Of a stretch of 64,000 bases of DNA, positions 33,301 through 38,077 are shown piece after piece (within the stretch, counting starts at the first letter, position 1; each line of letters starts with the position of its first letter). The DNA lies in NCBI GenBank assembly GCA_030220185.1, contig JASPKZ010003435.1, positions 938,501 to 1,002,500 of the forward strand, in the 5' to 3' direction. The stretch comes from Diploptera punctata (lineage: Eukaryota > Arthropoda > Insecta > Blattodea > Blaberidae). Both the position numbers and the translations under genes were made by a program. The notes under the pieces are model-generated. The model was not told the DNA's origin. It made no database searches and worked only from the letters and a program-made list of their open reading frames with translations.

Positions 33301-34546
33301 GAAAGCAACGGGAAGCTACCACACCTACAATTCCCTAGTAAAGCTGCACAAGCATGAAAATACTATGATTGCAGTGATGGACCTGCCTTCGGGCAGGATT
33401 ACTATGGATGGATATATTGACTAATTAATATAGTATTGTATAATATATTACATTTAGAAATATATTCTATGGATATTGTAAGCAACACATAATGGCGAAA
33501 TTAGTAATTTCGAAACAACCAGTTTGTTTATTTTATTTGTTTCACATGATCTTTAAAGAAGTAGCAGACATGCCTATTCCACATATGCCATTCGTCAATT
33601 AAACTTGCGGATAAGACATTTAAAATTTAAATGCCCTAAAAGGAATATGTCTCTCTACAGCTACCCAGTAGAAATCATTACGCTGGGCAAAGGGTTAATA
33701 TCTTTAATAAAACAATAATAAACGAGCGACTACAAATGTCTTAAATTTGTGTTGAACCACTTAAATAACTAGTACCAGGAATTAGTGTTTGTCCAGTTTT
33801 AGGGTTAGAATTACAGTTGTATGAACATCTATTTATGAGTGTATATATGGCTTTCTACTTTATAGTAATGGTACTAACTCACTGGTATTAACATTCCGTA
33901 AGCCAATTCTAAATAATATAATTTTATTTGCATTTAATTATTTCAGGGTAAATTTTAATGTTTACTTCACTGAGCCTACATTTTTCGGATACCAAAGGTC
34001 AGAAAATCTCTCACAGAGTGACTTCTTGGGTAAGATGAATTATTTTATTATTTATAGACACTTTATTATCATTACATCATGACTAGATGTTTTATCCAGT
34101 AAGTTTTGCTCGATTCTCAGAGTTGACCTATAGATATTCACTGATTTTAATTTTAATAAATGTTCAAATCGAGGAAGACTACAAAACAATAAATCCCGAT
34201 AATGAAATAATAACTCAATCAATTTTGGTTTTTATACTTAAATATAGGTTAGATACATCTTTTTGCATTTGGGCTCTTATAAAATGTTTACAACTCTTCA
34301 CGTTTGTGGAGTATGGTTTGAAGCTAAATCTTTTCTTAAGATTTCAATATAGAAACTTGTACTATCCTCCTCTATTGGTTATAAAATGTGTCATTATCAC
34401 GTTTTGTTTTTTCAGCCAGTTGCGGTGGTCTTCTGGGCCTCTTCATGGGATTCAGTTTCATCAGCATGATAGAGATATTTTATTTCGGTATATTTGGAAT
34501 GTGGAAGACAATTTGTAGAGTGTTGCTAAAGAAAATAAGTGGATGA
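476..34546 (+). CDS. Gene A: pickpocket-like DEG/ENaC channel subunit, 10 exons, 5' partial
   Basis: Join 476-602, 3792-3998, 5971-6082, 13638-13810, 16063-16216, 18380-18650, 25610-25672, 27459-27573, 33947-34029, 34416-34546. The joined frame is open for about 478 residues. Visible landmarks are the N-terminal gating motif [10 protein letters not shown]1 (about residues 44-66), the post-TM1 motif FPAVTIC, a long extracellular loop with paired cysteines ([36 protein letters not shown]), and the TM2/pore signature [17 protein letters not shown] with the G-x-S filter, followed by a short basic cytosolic tail. By family knowledge it forms trimeric, amiloride-sensitive-type cation channels in the plasma membrane of sensory or epithelial cells. 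The first exon starts with two bases of a split codon, so the start codon is upstream of the window. The family assignment is firm; the exact pickpocket orthologue is not. Confidence 0.9.
772..1401 (-). mobile_element. Mariner-like non-autonomous element with HTH-like ORF, copy 1
   Basis: 630 bp with inverted ends (AAGGTGTATCTAAAG on the left, CTTTAGAGACATCCTG on the right) and TA on both sides. On the minus strand 1318-1133 is open and reads [19 protein letters not shown] and [16 protein letters not shown]. This resembles the helix-turn-helix N-terminus of insect mariner-like or DUF4817-type transposon proteins. The rest of a transposase is absent. It lies in intron 1 of gene A and has a relative at 50112-52031. 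Confidence 0.65.
1541..1850 (+). repeat. SINE family 1 copy (tRNA-derived head)
   Basis: It starts GCGGTGGACTAGTGGTTA (A-box-like) and has GCGAGTTCAAACCTGGC about 40 nt later (B-box-like), then a conserved body with 'ggttggaaaaatccaaggag'. A more diverged relative is at 14029-14260. The 3' end is approximate. Confidence 0.6.
2720..2970 (+). repeat. Diverged SINE family 2 (type B tail)
   Basis: It contains a decayed B-box (ggattcgatttccg), then 'aagtttcctgggtgaggt' and a tail with 'gagctgattaatcatcc' also seen at 12190-12520 and 59160-59470. The head is poorly preserved. Confidence 0.4.
2971..3780. other. AT-rich intron sequence, nothing recognised
   Basis: Intron 1 of gene A. A short segment at 3017-3105 ('gagtttaaaatccccc...') resembles 13285-13385, so it is probably a repeat fragment. 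No coding signal was seen. Confidence 0.5.
3792..3998 (+). CDS. Gene A exon b: TM1 and start of extracellular domain
   Basis: It starts after tatatgtttcag and ends before gtaaga. The translation begins [18 protein letters not shown], a hydrophobic membrane span, then [14 protein letters not shown] and [13 protein letters not shown]. The last is the typical post-TM1 block of insect pickpocket proteins. Phase 2 in, phase 2 out. The equivalent exon of gene B (62118-62324) has the same length and phases and clearly similar sequence. Confidence 0.92.
4001..5365. other. AT-rich intron 2 sequence
   Basis: No ORF with family features, no recognisable repeat and no RNA gene seen. Short ORFs here are AT-rich artefacts. 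Confidence 0.5.
5368..5956 (+). repeat. Dispersed repeat R, copy 1 (single arm) with palindromic end
   Basis: It shares 'caatgaccaatcacg', 'aagctcctcctttttaata' and a terminal ~85-nt palindrome (gccactcttgatttccaaat ... tttggaaatcattcgtg) with 24281-25011, 52946-53357 (minus) and 54501-54933. It ends about 14 bp before exon c of gene A. Confidence 0.7.
5971..6082 (+). CDS. Gene A exon c: extracellular finger/palm region
   Basis: This is a 112-nt exon between tttatttcag and gtaagt. It completes the Ser codon of exon b and encodes [17 protein letters not shown] then EDYNTWQQN, ending in phase 0. Gene B has a matching exon at 62535-62649 (AFCGDYLIDTAQDDASYY), also ending in phase 0. The acceptor lies about 14 bp after the end of a dispersed repeat (5368-5956), so its branch point is probably repeat-derived. 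Confidence 0.85.
6525..6575 (-). repeat. SINE family 4 fragment, 3' part
   Basis: 'ggccggctgctg' and 'aatcacagccagc' match the family 4 tail at 11826-12134. The remaining part of apparently the same copy resumes near 7152, so the copy was split by a later insertion. Confidence 0.45.
6600..6999 (+). mobile_element. 3' end of a non-LTR retrotransposon
   Basis: The translation shows LINE C-terminal blocks: [18 protein letters not shown], then [15 protein letters not shown], then [11 protein letters not shown]. It ends in a (GAA)n tail at 6977-6999. Several stops make it dead. It interrupts the SINE family 4 copy around it. Confidence 0.65.
7152..7373 (-). repeat. SINE family 4 fragment, tRNA-like head
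   Basis: The minus strand begins GTCCCGCTTTGTAGCCGAGC (A-box-like) with a decayed B-box about 50 nt on. It matches 12134-11826 and 53372-53715. Confidence 0.6.
7374..8170. other. Intron 3 sequence without recognised feature
   Basis: 7840-8060 looks like a decayed LINE C-terminus on the minus strand, but no motif is clear enough to call it. Nothing else was seen. Confidence 0.35.
8171..8292. mobile_element. 122-bp MITE with ~27-bp inverted ends
   Basis: The left end AGGGCTTCCAATATAAACAC pairs with the right end GTTTTTATACTGGAAACCCT; 'cggacac' and 'gtgtccg' extend the pairing. The interior is GC-rich relative to its surroundings. TA-rich flanks (tatac / tatata) would fit a TA-type target. Confidence 0.55.
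8293..9015. other. AT-rich intron 3 sequence
   Basis: An ORF at 8660-8854 was examined as the exon missing between exons c and d of gene A, but its phases and motifs do not fit. Nothing else was seen. Confidence 0.4.
9016..9345 (-). mobile_element. Penelope-like element, 3' remnant
   Basis: The minus strand reads [18 protein letters not shown] and then, after a frameshift, [15 protein letters not shown]. This matches the end of the GIY-YIG endonuclease region of Penelope-like elements (the 'sk.aeH....gH' and 'iLd.lE..eIy' blocks). It is followed by a 3' stretch containing 'gatgatggtgcgtaggctcc' and 'gaaagtactcc', typical of Penelope 3' tails. Confidence 0.55.
9423..10545 (+). mobile_element. 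Non-LTR retrotransposon fragment (LINE C), split
   Basis: The left part, 9423-9700, encodes [31 protein letters not shown] and [12 protein letters not shown], the region just after the reverse-transcriptase active site. The right part resumes near 10140 (YGSET, then a basic C-terminus) and ends around 10545. Between them sits an oppositely oriented LINE piece. Many stops are present. Confidence 0.6.
9700..10130 (-). mobile_element. Non-LTR retrotransposon fragment (LINE D) nested in LINE C
   Basis: The minus strand encodes [18 protein letters not shown] and [17 protein letters not shown], then a decayed LLYGSEV block. The same family occurs at 26400-26890 with closely matching sequence and the same orientation. 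Confidence 0.6.
10546..11825. other. AT-rich intron 3 sequence
   Basis: No exon of gene A, repeat boundary or RNA gene is recognisable. Confidence 0.45.
11826..12134 (-). repeat. SINE family 4, near full-length copy
   Basis: The minus strand starts GTCCCGCGCAGTAGCCGAGC, has a B-box GGTTCGAGTC, then 'gtatttcggcagtatggga', 'gtagctacaataagtagcgg' and ends near 'ccagcagccggctggtaaaa'. It matches 53372-53715 over its whole length. Confidence 0.75.
12190..12520 (+). repeat. SINE family 2, type B tail
   Basis: The A-box-like 'gctgtagtctcggggtagcg', the B-box 'ggattcgatccc' and the shared 'acaaatgtcagcaaactata' body are followed by a tail with 'gtgtgtgaattgtatgtttc' and 'gagctgatcactcattc'. The tail differs from the type A copies at 17556 and 33081. 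Confidence 0.7.
12540..13290 (-). mobile_element. Non-LTR retrotransposon C-terminal fragment (LINE E)
   Basis: The minus strand encodes [18 protein letters not shown] (the family's YG.E.W.L block), [17 protein letters not shown] and [13 protein letters not shown], with a frameshift between the first two. This is the C-terminus of a LINE polymerase. It lies in intron 3 of gene A. Confidence 0.65.
13638..13810 (+). CDS. Gene A exon d: extracellular Cys-rich region (CTFN block)
   Basis: It encodes [14 protein letters not shown] and, near the end, [13 protein letters not shown], corresponding to the family's 'sCedlL' and 'CYTFN' blocks. It starts after aacatcctgcag in phase 0 and ends before gtaagt with two bases left over. 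The frame is open upstream: an acceptor near 13587 would add a ~17-residue stretch including FYVNILQ, and the linker to exon c is otherwise short for the family. The 5' boundary is therefore less certain than the 3' one. Confidence 0.8.
14029..14260 (+). repeat. SINE family 1, diverged copy
   Basis: It shares 'ggcccgagggtcgcgagttt', 'ggccggagtcgatgaattt' and 'aattcaaggaacaag' with 1541-1850. The A-box-like head is decayed. Confidence 0.5.
15036..16010 (-). repeat. Composite repeat, copy 1: hairpin + tRNA-Tyr-like + 165-nt module
   Basis: Three modules recur in the same order at 46461-47705. First is a hairpin with arms about 15077-15218 and 15301-15446; each arm carries 'accatcaaaagcgtggggtg' or its complement. 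Second, at 15665-15752 on the minus strand, is a tRNA-Tyr-like sequence with anticodon region CTGTAG, an apparent intron, and B-box GGTTCAAATCC. Third is a module at about 15820-16005 containing 'gtatacaaagtttcaagtcg' and 'aagtgggtgaaaatc'. 15447-15570 differs from copy 2. Confidence 0.7.
15665..15752 (-). pseudogene. tRNA-Tyr-like sequence retaining an intron, inside composite repeat
   Basis: Minus strand: GGTAGCTAAGTTG, then GGTGGACTGTAG, an insert of about 17 nt ending near TTTCAG, then AATCCATACGTCGCTGGTT and CAAATCCGG. The anticodon GTA followed by an insert is how animal tRNA-Tyr genes are built. The acceptor stem is not intact and the sequence is inside a repeat, so this is a SINE-type promoter head rather than a functional tRNA. 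Confidence 0.6.
16063..16216 (+). CDS. Gene A exon e: extracellular domain
   Basis: It starts after gtttgttccag and ends before gtaaga. The first base completes an Ile codon, then [33 protein letters not shown] and SEHVIFR follow, ending in phase 0. The reading continues exactly into [10 protein letters not shown] of the next exon, which supports this weakly conserved exon. A good branch-point candidate (tactaat) sits about 37 nt upstream. A composite repeat ends about 50 nt upstream of the exon. Confidence 0.82.
16217..16810. other. Intron 5 sequence, nothing recognised
   Basis: 16645-16715 has a weak tRNA-like 'gggatcgaatcagggtcgcc' on the opposite strand, but no boundaries. No other structure seen. 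Confidence 0.35.
16815..17005 (-). repeat. (AAT)n tract plus LINE 3' end
   Basis: 16820-16915 is mainly ATA/AAT triplets. It is followed by 'tttattctggcagtgttaag' and 'ccactcaatcagcacaaata', matching 45008-45065 at the 3' end of the LINE at 44960-46025. On the minus strand this reads as a LINE 3'UTR ending in a triplet tail. Confidence 0.6.
17006..17046. repeat. (TA)n microsatellite
   Basis: An uninterrupted TA dinucleotide run, about 20 units, directly after the LINE 3'UTR fragment. Confidence 0.9.
17556..17800 (+). repeat. SINE family 2, type A tail
   Basis: Head 'ccgctgtggtctcgaagtag', B-box 'gggttcgatccccgg', body 'ctgtaagacaaatgtcagga', then a (CAT)n run and 'ttcaccggtgaggaaagcaa'. It matches 33081-33420 and, inverted, 32085-32262 and 39580-39887. 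Confidence 0.8.
17930..18110. repeat. Possible hAT-type element end ('cccgggctcta')
   Basis: A segment rich in 'atgcattt' words ends 'cacatataaacccgggctct', a form often seen at ends of insect hAT-like repeats. The other end was not found, so this is tentative. Confidence 0.25.
18380..18650 (+). CDS. Gene A exon f: extracellular domain with CNCLPPYVP block
   Basis: The largest exon, 271 nt, from ttcatttaatag to gtaaga. It begins [16 protein letters not shown] (the family's 'iHsPaEvP' block), then [30 protein letters not shown] and CNCLPPYVP. These are the most diagnostic extracellular motifs of pickpocket proteins. It starts in phase 0 and ends in phase 1. Asn-X-Ser/Thr sites (NYT, NLT) suggest glycosylation. 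Confidence 0.93.
18714..19262. mobile_element. TIR element with 'aggcgcacc'-type ends
   Basis: Left end 'taccgtatattaccgaacat' plus 'gaggtgcacc'; right end, reversed, 'taccgtacgtgtcccaatgt' plus 'aaggcgaacac' and 'aaggcgcacccc'. This format is known for pogo/Tc1-type MITEs. No coding capacity in about 550 bp. Confidence 0.5.
19393..19728 (+). repeat. SINE family 3, copy 1
   Basis: Head 'gccgcaagcggttagaaagt', then 'atttcattccatcatttctc', 'gatggtgcgtcag' and the end 'ggacacgagttgaggat'. Closely matches 20745-21078. Confidence 0.75.
20745..21078 (+). repeat. SINE family 3, copy 2
   Basis: Head 'gtggcgcaagcggttagacg' (A-box), 'cccgagatcgattctcg' (B-box), body as in copy 1, end 'gagttggacacgagttgagg'. 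The two copies lie 1 kb apart in intron 6 of gene A, in the same orientation. Confidence 0.78.
21105..21345. mobile_element. Candidate short hAT-like element
   Basis: 'cccaaagtggtctagattga' plus 'tccccaaagatcgac' on the left pairs imperfectly with 'tttggggatcacttttctag' plus 'atcgac' on the right. Another hAT-like end ('cagcggttcccaacc') occurs at 21809 without a visible partner. No target duplication was resolved. Confidence 0.35.
21346..22907. other. Intron 6 sequence, mostly unassigned
   Basis: Apart from the hAT-like end near 21809, this stretch is AT-rich with no recognised feature. Confidence 0.4.
22908..23069 (+). pseudogene. nad5: NUMT: nuclear fragment of mitochondrial nad5
   Basis: It encodes [19 protein letters not shown] then, with the invertebrate mitochondrial code, [18 protein letters not shown] and [10 protein letters not shown]. 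This is the highly conserved core of NADH dehydrogenase subunit 5. ATA ATA AGA only gives the expected Met-Met-Ser under the mitochondrial code, and codon use is mitochondrial (TTA-rich). The fragment is about 160 bp, has no start or stop, and lies in intron 6 of gene A. Its right edge meets the palindrome at 23070. It cannot make a functional product. Confidence 0.88.
23070..24097. mobile_element. 1-kb near-palindrome carrying DUF4817-like ORF in both arms
   Basis: Arms about 23070-23535 and 23604-24097 are inverted copies with a 68-nt loop; the ends are 'gtgctacaaattacgttt' and the complement of 'ggtgttaaaaattacgtttt'. Both arms encode the same protein: left [17 protein letters not shown] and [14 protein letters not shown] on the + strand, right [17 protein letters not shown] and [13 protein letters not shown] on the minus strand. 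The pattern resembles the DUF4817 helix-turn-helix domain found in insect transposon proteins. The + ORF crosses the loop. Confidence 0.7.
24281..25011 (+). repeat. Dispersed repeat R, copy 2
   Basis: It starts 'tttaactcatgctccaaatg', has 'aagctcctcctttttaaca', and ends with the palindrome 'gccactcttgatgtccaaat' ... 'tttggaaatcactcgtgg'. The same orientation and order as copy 1 and the right arm at 54501-54933. Confidence 0.75.
25012..25609. other. AT-rich 3' part of intron 6
   Basis: Nothing recognised apart from the acceptor of exon g. Confidence 0.5.
25610..25672 (+). CDS. Gene A exon g: short extracellular Cys exon
   Basis: A 63-nt exon between taatttcag and gtaagt. With the flanking split codons it reads [20 protein letters not shown], giving the expected pair of cysteines after the PPYVP block. 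It is phase 1 in and phase 1 out, and joins without frameshift to exons f and h. Confidence 0.85.
25673..26399. other. AT-rich intron 7 sequence
   Basis: No repeat boundary or coding signal recognised. Confidence 0.45.
26400..26890 (-). mobile_element. Non-LTR retrotransposon 3' region (LINE D), second copy
   Basis: 'gagttggaagagcc' through 'atttattaaccctaaaa' matches 9700-10130 closely. Downstream on the minus strand a further block reads [17 protein letters not shown] and [14 protein letters not shown], the basic C-terminus. Several stops. Confidence 0.6.
27160..27192. repeat. (TA)n microsatellite
   Basis: TA dinucleotide run with one interruption, about 50 bp before a (CA)n tract. Confidence 0.85.
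27241..27313. repeat. (CA)n microsatellite
   Basis: About 35 CA units, nearly uninterrupted, 145 bp upstream of exon h. Likely length-polymorphic. Confidence 0.95.
27459..27573 (+). CDS. Gene A exon h: [12 protein letters not shown] block
   Basis: It starts after gtgttctacag, ends before gtaagt, and is 115 nt long. It encodes [17 protein letters not shown] followed by [13 protein letters not shown]. The C-x-C-x3-C-x4-Y pattern is a hallmark of the DEG/ENaC palm just before the membrane-proximal strands. About 145 bp upstream is a long (CA)n tract (27241-27313). Confidence 0.9.
27574..28500. other. Intron 8, 5' part, nothing recognised
   Basis: Short minus-strand ORFs at 27582-28419 show no family features. 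Confidence 0.4.
28500..31430 (+). mobile_element. Degenerate long non-LTR retrotransposon (LINE B) with nested insert
   Basis: An endonuclease-like start (RIASYNVR, then [18 protein letters not shown] and TETKKNKRE) lies near 28540-28700. A reverse-transcriptase core at about 30985 reads [14 protein letters not shown], with YADE in place of YADD. The C-terminal [18 protein letters not shown] is near 31180. Many stops and frameshifts. The interval 30478-30912 is foreign: a LINE 3' tail and a LINE A 3' end inserted into it. Confidence 0.6.
30478..30912 (+). mobile_element. LINE A 3' end inserted in LINE B
   Basis: 30478-30550 ('ggagggaaagttttctatag', 'ggccttggcctaatacttgg', (GAA)n) matches the complement of 38727-38815. 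30640-30890 contains the LINE A C-terminus (blocks reading [18 protein letters not shown] and [11 protein letters not shown]) ending in (GTGA)n/(GTAA)n at 30888-30912. Related 3' ends lie at 36840, 41855, 49185 and 51300. Confidence 0.65.
31431..32084. other. Intron 8, central part, nothing recognised
   Basis: AT-rich sequence between LINE B and the next SINE, with a GC-richer patch at 31940-32050 of unknown origin. Confidence 0.35.
32085..32262 (-). repeat. SINE family 2, type A, inverted
   Basis: The minus strand begins 'ccaccgctgtggtctagagg', B-box 'gggttccatccccggtcgg', then 'gaggtttttatcggggtttt'. High similarity to 33081-33420, in the opposite orientation 0.8 kb away. Confidence 0.8.
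32540..32790 (+). repeat. SINE family 4, 5'-truncated copy
   Basis: 'aatttcggccagtatggcac' through 'gtagctacaataagtaacgg' to 'aacagtcggctggtagcc' matches the body and tail of family 4. The tRNA-like head is missing. Confidence 0.65.
33081..33420 (+). repeat. SINE family 2, type A, full-length copy
   Basis: Head 'ccgctgtggtctcgaggtag', B-box-like 'ggatttgatccccggtcggg', (CAT/CAC)n, 'caccggcgtggaaagcaacg', and the distal tail 'gacctgccttcgggcagg'. This copy shows the complete type A structure. Confidence 0.8.
33421..33946. other. AT-rich 3' part of intron 8
   Basis: No feature seen before the acceptor of exon i. Confidence 0.5.
33947..34029 (+). CDS. Gene A exon i: pre-TM2 palm strand
   Basis: It starts after aattatttcag and ends before gtaaga. 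The first base completes a Met codon, then [17 protein letters not shown] and [10 protein letters not shown]. This corresponds to the 'v.VyF.e....Y.r...' strand that precedes the second membrane segment. It ends with one base of the next codon. Confidence 0.9.
34416..34546 (+). CDS. Gene A exon j: TM2, pore and C-terminus with stop
   Basis: It starts after gttttttcag. It encodes [14 protein letters not shown] then [17 protein letters not shown] and a basic tail ([12 protein letters not shown]) ending at TGA 34544-34546. The GLFxGxSxxSxxE pattern is the DEG/ENaC selectivity-filter signature and is intact here. The cytosolic tail is short, as is common in pickpocket proteins. I could not place a convincing AATAAA before the hAT element at 35041. 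Confidence 0.93.
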
Positions 34547-35040
34547 ACATGCCGATGTTAAAATTCCAATTCAGGTGTCGTAATTAATTCATCTATAATT
34601 ATTACTTATTAGACATTTCGAAATTTTAACAGAAAATATCAGTTAAATTTACTTTTATAGTTGGGTTAAAATAGCACTTGATTTATTGCCATAGTTTACG
34701 AATTAGTGAAATATGGGTGCTAGAAACCCATTAATTATAATTTATGGTTATTTAAGTAAGATGGGATATATTTATAGCGATGTGAATTATGGATGACTTC
34801 TTCGAATTCAACATGCTTACGGGAGAATCAACATTTCTTGTGTAGAAACCAGCATTTACGCGTTATAGAGGAATGTTTTTGCGTCATTAAACGGTTATTT
34901 AGTCGATTAGTAGGAGTTTTAATTATTTTTAACTTTACCTACAGTTTTATAAAATATGGTTTACCATAAGTAAAAACATCCTTCTCTCAGACTGTATCAG
35001 AATGATGCCTGAAATTTAATCAGAAAAACACTATATAAGG

Positions 35041-35827
35041 CAGAGCCGTCAAAACTACGGCCCGCCATGGCTTTTCGTATGGCCCGCGTAAGGAATGAAA
35101 TGAACAAATTAATTTTATAATTTTAATTTAGATTTTAAAATGTAACACGTAGTTTGGACATCCCTATGTGAAATTCATCTCTCTGGAATGTGGATTTGAG
35201 GTGTCACCGCTTACCCTGACAAAGTAATACAGATGATTCATCCCTTATTTACCGTTTTCTTCCCCACTCCAAACTTTGAACATTAATTGTTTCGCTTGTT
35301 ATATTGTCAATCAAACAGTAGCCTGTGCACGGACTAGTTGTAAAAAGTAGTGTTAAAGCGAGAAAATACTTTCGAGAAAACGCAAAGTTGATTCCGAGTG
35401 TAGGGGATTTAACTAATCCTGGACTAGCAAATACTTCGTGAAGGAGCATGGAAACAAAGTGTTACGTGTTATTTGTAACGATGTTATTGCAGTTGTGAAA
35501 GAATATAACGTTAAAAAACATTACCAAATAAAGCAAAGCAATTTTGATAAATTTGATGGAGATGAGCGTACTGAAAAGCGAACGAGCTCCATTCTAAAGT
35601 TACGGCACAACAGCAGTTATTAATTCAGGGTGGTGGCATAAGACAAAGAAATGTTACCGAAGCGAGTTATGAAGTTTCGAAACTAATTGTTGAAAACGGA
35701 AAACAGTTTTCTGATGGCGAATTTGTGAAAAAGTGTCTGATTGCTGTTGCCAAGAAGTTGTTCCGGCCCGCGATCAATTGCACAATCAGTTATTGGCCCG
35801 GCCCATTAAAACGTTTGGGCGGCCCTG
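35041..35827 (+). mobile_element. hAT element with BED-type transposase N-terminus
   Basis: 787 bp flanked by identical 8-bp duplications ATATAAGG (35033-35040 and 35828-35835). Left end CAGAGCCGTCAAAACTACGG, right end complementary to CAGGGCCGCCCAAACG. Inside, about 35390-35770 reads KRKVDSECRGF, WTSKYFVKEHGNKVL, VICNDVIAVVKEYNVKKH, then after a frameshift EASYEVSKLIVENGK and FSDGEFVKKCLIA. These are the BED zinc finger and following region of hAT transposases of the GTF2IRD2/ZBED type. The catalytic domain is deleted, so it is non-autonomous. Confidence 0.85.
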
Positions 35828-35835
35828 ATATAAGG

Positions 35836-36839
35836 GATAAAAAAATGAACGTACATCAGAAACAATGCTTCTCCGTTTAAAAGCTGTTCATTCCAAATAT
35901 TGTGGATATCTACAGAAAATACCAAATTCTCCAGAGGTGTATCAACGAAACCAGTAACCTAATTTAAAAACAGAAGCATGTGTTAGTAGTAGCGGAGGAC
36001 TTTTCAGAATTTCTTATAAAACACCTGTATAATCCCATCTGTCAAGATATCTATAATTTTGTAACTTATTTAGTTACCCGTTTCTTAAATTTCTCTTATT
36101 GTATAACGCACTCTAATTACACGAGATATGTAGTAGTAGTAGGACTTTATTAGACAAAAAGTAAGATATTTACAATATTATTTACAAATATGGGTCGCAC
36201 GGGCAATACGCCGTACGTGCTGTTGACAGTCCGTTACAATAAAGTAATAATTGGTACTAGTGTAAAGAAAAATAAACAACAAAAAAAGCAATAACATTAC
36301 AATTACATAAAGAAAACACAATAATATTACAATTAAATAATAACACAATAGCATTATACACTAATTAATTTATATATAATTGTTAAGAATTAATGGTAGT
36401 GCATTTTGATAACATATTTAATCATGAATGAGTGTCGTCCTTATTTTCCGCGTTTTGTCCAGAAATTTACCGAGGTTTATCCAATTTTCTGGATTTACCA
36501 TTAACTCCTAGCATGCCAATCTTTCCCGATTTGAATTTAGAAATCCTTACGGTAATAACTGACGTCTCCAATATTCTAAATCATTACATTATGTAAAGGA
36601 ATCCCTTAAAAATTAAATAGCTTGTGTCACAAAATAACAGAGTAAAATTAACGTAATATTACGAGTAGTTACATAACATTTTCTTGTACAGAGAAGTCAT
36701 TAAAATTTTATCATTTGTTCTTTGCTTGAACACCTCTCAAAGTTTTCATACACTGAAATTCGTAAAATGTGTAACTATCCTTATAAGAAGGTGAAACGTT
36801 CGAACCTTTGTTCGTATAACATATTTTCGTCCTCCATAA
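35836..36839. other. Intergenic sequence with a probable LINE 3' end
   Basis: 36125-36260, read on the minus strand, ends 'aataaagtcctactactact', a typical LINE 3' terminus after a GC-richer stretch. The rest is AT-rich with nothing recognised. Confidence 0.4.
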
Positions 36840-37395
36840 CTGAAAGACAAGATGCGCAAAGAAATTGAACATAGATTCAATTCTGGAAATGCGTGCTATT
36901 ATACAATAAATGGACTGTTTCAACGTCTCTCAAAAAACGTTAAACTGAATGTATACATACCTGTTACTCTTCTAGTTATACGGATGCGGAACTTGGACTC
37001 TTACTCAAAGAAGGGAGAAAGATTACGAGTATTTGAATATAAAATTCTTAGGAAAAAATTTCGACCAAAGAGAGATGAACAGACTACATAACAGTGTGCT
37101 TTATTATATTTATAGGAAATCAGATATAATAAGAGTTAAGTCCTGCGACGGGCAGGATATGGGGCACGAATGGGGAATGAAAGAAGGACATGGAAATATT
37201 TTGTAGGAAAACCTGAGGGAAAACGCCCAATTGTTAGATCAAGAATGAGGTGGGATAATTACAATAAACCATGATTTGAGGGAAGTAGATTATGCAAAAG
37301 ATGATAGGAAAAAATTAGCCCAGGAAAGGGGTGTATGGAGAGTTTATATTCGCGCAGTCAGGACCTACGGGTTTGATAGATAGAGCTAGTGAGTT
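36840..37395 (+). mobile_element. LINE A 3' fragment, copy 2
   Basis: It encodes KMRKEIEHRFNSGNACYY, then a RVFEYKILRK block, AARMGNERRTWKYF-like and AQERGVWRVYI-like stretches in several frames, ending near 'gatagagctagtgag'. This is the same 3' region as 50998-51660. Confidence 0.65.
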
Positions 37396-38077
37396 AATTT
37401 AGTTAGTTACATCTGAAAAGTGTCGCCAAAAAATGTACATGAAATTCTTATTACATTCTGTGTATCTTAAACCGCAATGGAAGCAGAAAGTATTTTAGAG
37501 GACGAAAATGTATTAAAATTCCTTATAAAGTACTTTAAATGTCTATTTTTAATAAAGAATTATAACTTTGTATTCAAGTTTAAAATATTTTTTATTTTTA
37601 TTTTTGTCTAACTTACATGCAGGCCTATGTATGTATTACTAGGGTAGTCCTTATTTTCAACTTTTCGCATTTCATTCCGAACACTCTCTAGTTTTTCTTC
37701 GGTTGTAAGAACTAATTTAACATCCATTTTATTTTTTAATTTAAGATGAGGAACCTGTGCCGCATTGAGCTGGAACAGGCGCGTTAGTATTGTTGTGTAA
37801 TAATAAAATATTTTATGAGGTTAACAATTGATTTCAGTAAAGCAGCTGCATTTGAAGATATTGATTCATTTGTCTTCTTTAAGGCAATATAAACGTAATC
37901 GATAAATACGAGTGCTGTAAATAATTTTTTGAATATTTATAAATTTAGGTCCGGTACGGCACGGGTTAATATTAATTTATTGTAATGAAATTTGATGTAC
38001 AATAAAATTAGGCCAAAAAGAAAAAAATATATATAGATAGTCTAAGATATCCGACTGCAAGATTACTACGTTCATCG

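Noticed and set aside
34087..34518. 143-codon ORF overlapping exon j of gene A
   Set aside because: It reads intron 9 and then exon j in a different frame from the conserved TM2 sequence.
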